A DNA stretch of 64,000 nt from Planctomycetia bacterium (lineage in GTDB: Bacteria > Planctomycetota > Planctomycetia > Pirellulales > UBA1268), in assembly GCA_014192425.1 (NCBI GenBank), contig BJHK01000004.1:175129-239128 (forward strand), written 5' to 3'. A model generated the notes under the pieces. The model worked only from the letters and a program-made list of their open reading frames with translations. It made no database searches and was not told the DNA's origin. A program made the translations under genes and the position numbers. This document shows positions 61,877 to 64,000 of this stretch, in pieces. How positions within the stretch are numbered: the stretch's first letter is position 1; the number at the start of each line of letters is the position of its first letter.

Positions 61877-62551
61877 TCACCCTCCCTGATAGACCGCCAT
61901 TGGTGTGCGGTAGCCGAGGGCTTGGTGAGGCCGCTCGGTTCGGTAGAAGTCGAAGTACTTTCCAAGCGACTTCTCCGCCTCCCAGCCATCGGCATAGTCC
62001 CGCAGGTAGACCTCTTCGTATTTGACGGTGCGCCAGAGCCGCTCGACGAACACGTTGTCCAGGGCCCGGCCGCGACCATCCATTGAGATGGCCACGCCAT
62101 ACCTTTCCAATCGGCTCGTGAAGGCCGTCGCCGTGAACTGGGCGCCTTGATCCGTGTTGAAGATCTCCGGCCGCGCTCGGCCCAGGGCCTCGTCGAGTGC
62201 TTCCAGGCAGAAGGCGCCGGTCAGAGTGTTGGACAGCCGCCACGACAGGACATTGCGGCTGTACAAATCCATGACGGCTGTCAGGTACATGAAGCCGTGC
62301 TGGAGCCGGATGTAGGTGATATCGGTAGCCCACACCTGGTCGCGCCTCGTGATGGCCATATTCCGCAGCAAATATGGGTAAACCTTGTGCCCTGGGGCAG
62401 GGCGGCTGGTCGAACGTCTCGGCTGTGCCGCCTCGAGGCCGAGCAGTCGCATCAGTCGCTGGGCCCGCTTCCGGTTGATGCCGAAATGCTGCCGCACTTT
62501 CCGCGTGCCGAAGAATGGTCGCTTGATGTACAGCTTGTCGATGGCCCGCAT
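61877..62551 (-). CDS. IS3-family transposase OrfB
   Basis: A 224-residue integrase core from ATG 62551 (MRAIDKLYIKRPFFGTRKVR). The catalytic triad is D in WATDITYIRL, D in FNTDQGAQF, and E in DNVFVERLWRTVKYEE, with 35 residues between the last two (DD35E). The C-terminal GYRTPMAVYQGG closes the protein. In frame upstream there are no stops back to the A run at 62700-62709: the peptide reads KLPRSAEAKRRCIEPNHEH, then LSVARQCQLVGLPRSSWYY. So the protein is normally made as an extension of OrfA by frameshifting. Confidence 0.85.
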   Translation of the reverse strand: MRAIDKLYIKRPFFGTRKVRQHFGINRKRAQRLMRLLGLEAAQPRRSTSRPAPGHKVYPYLLRNMAITRRDQVWATDITYIRLQHGFMYLTAVMDLYSRNVLSWRLSNTLTGAFCLEALDEALGRARPEIFNTDQGAQFTATAFTSRLERYGVAISMDGRGRALDNVFVERLWRTVKYEEVYLRDYADGWEAEKSLGKYFDFYRTERPHQALGYRTPMAVYQGG

Positions 62552-62681
62552 CAGGGCTAGGTTCTCCGCCGACTCGCCATGGGGCTCGTAGTACCAGCTG
62601 CTCCTTGGCAGGCCGACCAGTTGGCACTGACGGGCAACACTCAGGTGCTCGTGGTTCGGTTCGATACATCGTCGCTTGGCC

Positions 62682-62969
62682 TCAGCTGACCTCGGTAGCT
62701 TTTTTTTTCAACCACTCGACCTCCATCTTCAGGCGGCCGATCTGCTCGTAGAGCTCCTGCTCATCTGCTGCCTGCTCCGACCGCCGCTGGCGGCCATCGG
62801 CAAACAGTTCGGCCACCTGCCCCAGCAGCAGCTTCTTCCAGGCTGTCACCTGGCTCGTGTGGATGCCAAACTGGCTAGCCAGCTGCGCTGTCGTCCTGTC
62901 GCCCTTGGCCGCCGCCAAGGCCACTTTGGCCTTGAAGGCTGCCCCAAATACACGCCGCTTTCCGGCCAT
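62682..62969 (-). CDS. IS3-family OrfA (HTH) protein
   Basis: A 95-residue protein starting MAGKRRVFGAAFKAKVALAA. The helix-turn-helix is around TTAQLASQFGIHTSQVTAWK and a leucine-zipper-like end follows (EQELYEQIGRLKMEVEWLKK). It recognises the IS ends. The last codons run over nine A residues (62700-62708), where ribosomes or polymerase would slip to make the OrfAB fusion. It ends in TEVS-TGA. In this copy the run length places orfB in the +1 frame relative to orfA. Confidence 0.85.
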   Translation of the reverse strand: MAGKRRVFGAAFKAKVALAAAKGDRTTAQLASQFGIHTSQVTAWKKLLLGQVAELFADGRQRRSEQAADEQELYEQIGRLKMEVEWLKKKATEVS

Positions 62970-63047
62970 CTTCTCGCTCCTGATAGGGTGCCTCCCGCCA
63001 GGAAAACTCCACCTTATCAGGGCGCCCGAAAATCGGGGTCCACCTCA

Positions 63048-63125
63048 GAGTTCACGAAACGCAGCCACGTCGCCGTGGCGGGTGCGGCGGACCAATTCGG
63101 CTTCGTCAGGAATGGATTCGGCCAC
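63048..63125 (-). pseudogene. N-terminal remnant of an ECF sigma factor gene
   Basis: From GTG 63125 the frame gives VAESIPDEAELVRRTRHGDV, AAFREL, and then meets the IS end, whose first bases TGA act as an immediate stop. The pattern E-L-V-R-R-x-R-x-G-D-x-x-A-F-x-E-L is the start of region 2 of ECF sigma factors. The rest of the gene is absent on the other side of the IS. Only 26 codons survive. Confidence 0.6.
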
Positions 63126-63245
63126 GATGACGAGTATTCCCACCGACGCGGCAAAAGGTTCACGGCTTGTTCCGGCCGCGGCGATCGATTACAATTCCGT
63201 TGCACGACGCATCGATCGATCCTTTCCATCGACCAGGGGGCCAGC

Positions 63246-63452
63246 ATGCACCACGTCACGATTTCGCCGAAGTTCCAGGTCGTGATTCCGCGGGTCGTTC
63301 GGGAACGCCTTGGGCTGCGACCGGGCCAGAAACTACAGGTGATCGAGCATGCCGGGCGGGTGGAATTCGTGCCGGAGCGGAACATCCGCGAGTTGAAGGC
63401 GTTCGTGAAGGGAATCAAGACGGACTTCGTTCGCGAAGGTGACCGGCTGTGA
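63246..63452 (+). CDS. AbrB/VapB-type antitoxin
   Basis: A 68-residue swapped-hairpin protein: MHHVTISPKFQVVIPRVVRE, RLGLRPGQKLQVIEHAGRVE, FVPERNIRELKAFVKG. This matches the SpoVT-AbrB fold with the K-x-Q-V-x-IP core. The C-terminal KTDFVREGDRL contacts the toxin. ATG 63246 has an AGGGGG-like site five bases upstream. Its stop overlaps the GTG of the PIN gene. It is transcribed opposite to the IS and lies in the cassette-like stretch. Confidence 0.85.
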   Translation: MHHVTISPKFQVVIPRVVRERLGLRPGQKLQVIEHAGRVEFVPERNIRELKAFVKGIKTDFVREGDRL

Positions 63453-63823
63453 ACGTGGTCGATTCGTCCGGGTGGCTGGAATACTTTGCCGGTGGGCGGC
63501 ATGCCCGCGTGTTCGAGCCGGCTCTTGAGGATCTCGAGTCGCTGATCGTGCCCGCCGTCTCGGTCTACGAGGTGTTCAAGGTGCTGCTCCGCGAGGCCGG
63601 TGAGGAGGCAGCGATCCAGGGAGTGGCGGCCATGCAGCGCGGCCGCATCATTGATCTGACCGTGCAGCGAGCCCTAGACGCTGCCGCATTGAGTTTGCGT
63701 CACTCGTTGCCCATGGCTGACAGCATCATCCTGGCAGCGGCTCGAGAGCACGGCGCCACGGTCTGGACGCTCGACGAGGACTTCAGCGGCTTGCCAGATG
63801 TGCGGTACTTCGCCAAGAAGTAA
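63449..63823 (+). CDS. VapC-type PIN toxin
   Basis: A 124-residue protein from GTG 63449. NVVDSSGWLEYFAGGRHARV carries the first Asp; further acidic sites are VPAVSVYEVFKVLLREAGEE, SLPMADSIILAAAREHGATV and TVWTLDEDFSGLPDVRYF. These are the four PIN positions. It cuts RNA with metal. The gene overlaps the antitoxin gene by four bases. Forty bases after its stop lies the second attC-like site, so the pair may travel as an integron cassette in reverse orientation. Confidence 0.85.
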   Translation: MNVVDSSGWLEYFAGGRHARVFEPALEDLESLIVPAVSVYEVFKVLLREAGEEAAIQGVAAMQRGRIIDLTVQRALDAAALSLRHSLPMADSIILAAAREHGATVWTLDEDFSGLPDVRYFAKK

Positions 63824-63863
63824 TCACATCGGAATGCCTCGACCTCGGGTCTTTCTACGCTCG

Positions 63864-63949
63864 GCGAACACTCGCGATCAGCGGCTCGCGCCCACACGAT
63901 CACCCACAACGCTTGGCTTCATCGCGAGTCCGCTGCATCGCTTGGTTCG
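63864..63949 (-). other. attC-like recombination site B
   Basis: On the minus strand the left arm reads CGAACCAAGCGAT-g-CAGCGG-a-CTCGCG and the right arm, reversed, reads CGAACACTCGCGAT-CAGCGG-CTCGCG. Pairs of 5, 5, 6 and 6 bp result, with two single unpaired bases on one side, an internal bubble and a 32-base apical part. This is the attC pattern, and the arm sequence is nearly the same as in site A (29 bases shared with one or two changes). Confidence 0.7.
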
Positions 63950-64000
63950 GGGCGCCCTCCGAATCCCATGTCCGTGCACGCTCTTCCATGGCGGGAAGCA

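Larger units (their letters stand above)
61687..63047. mobile_element. IS3-family insertion sequence
   Basis: A 1361-bp element with terminal inverted repeats TGAGGTGGACCCCG at 61687-61700 and 63034-63047, and further matching inner repeats (ATAAGGTGGAG). It carries orfA and orfB on the minus strand with DDE motifs. No target-site duplication is visible: the left flank ends CTCG and the right flank begins GAGTT. The flanking genes do not belong together, so the element may have arrived through, or caused, a rearrangement. Confidence 0.85.

Noticed and set aside
1..64000. CRISPR array or rRNA operon
   Set aside because: No regularly spaced short repeats and no rRNA-like sequence were seen on reading either strand.

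Overview
The window looks like a chromosomal segment of a high-GC planctomycete, probably of the Pirellulales type. The pointers are a DUF1552 protein, a large cytochrome-c/DUF1592/DUF1588/DUF1585 protein with an N-terminal 'LSLDGL' repeat array, a GYF-PH protein, a YgiQ-type radical SAM protein, many Tat- or Sec-exported proteins of unknown function, and a TTG-started primary sigma factor. This assignment rests on gene content read by eye, not on a search.

Layout. (1) 1-8467: the right part of an integrated genomic island. It holds a minus-strand cluster with two small excisionase-like HTH genes, an MmeI-like restriction-modification enzyme with a DUF6602 nuclease-like gene, large palindromes, and at its end the 3' half of a tRNA-Arg(CCG) gene (an att remnant). 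(2) 8774-38177: mostly ordinary chromosome. It holds a DUF1552 protein, a GH2 glycosidase, a histone-deacetylase-like enzyme, an SLC13-type transporter, a GspF-like protein, tyrA-purL-purQ, a CpaB-like protein, a VWA protein, rpoD, cysC, a PDZ protein and YgiQ. (3) 38200-44450: a patchy accessory region. A phospholipid operon (EamA-like, CDP-alcohol phosphatidyltransferase, cdsA, truncated plsC) lies between two nearly identical 109-bp direct repeats. It is followed by a frameshifted HTH/ATPase/STAS-like gene, a VapBC-like pair and a DUF4143 ATPase flanked by short direct repeats. (4) 44577-47888: a compact four-gene operon with two Tat-signal paralogues sharing a Cys-containing C-terminal segment, a DUF692 (multinuclear iron oxidase family) enzyme and a small partner protein. 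This is the best candidate in the window for an undescribed peptide- or protein-modifying system. (5) 47987-60818: chromosome again, with a RCK-channel-RCK protein, the DUF1592/1588/1585 protein, a GNAT-like protein, an epimerase, a response regulator and histidine kinase on either side of purH, and small conserved proteins. (6) 61045-63949: a stretch resembling an integron cassette array. It has two clear attC-like folded sites, foreign-looking small genes and a VapBC-like pair, and is broken by an IS3-family element that cuts off an ECF sigma factor gene after codon 26.

How the genes work together. purL (with two PurS-like N-terminal domains), purQ and purH cover steps of purine synthesis. 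EamA-like/CDP-OH-P/cdsA/plsC fragment form a lipid operon joined by short overlaps. In the DUF692 operon the GTGA overlaps couple the second exported protein, the oxidase and the partner. The Tat signals suggest that the substrates are modified in the cytosol and then exported folded. The island and the cassette-like stretch carry the expected cargo of such regions: restriction-modification, toxin-antitoxin pairs and small proteins of unknown function.
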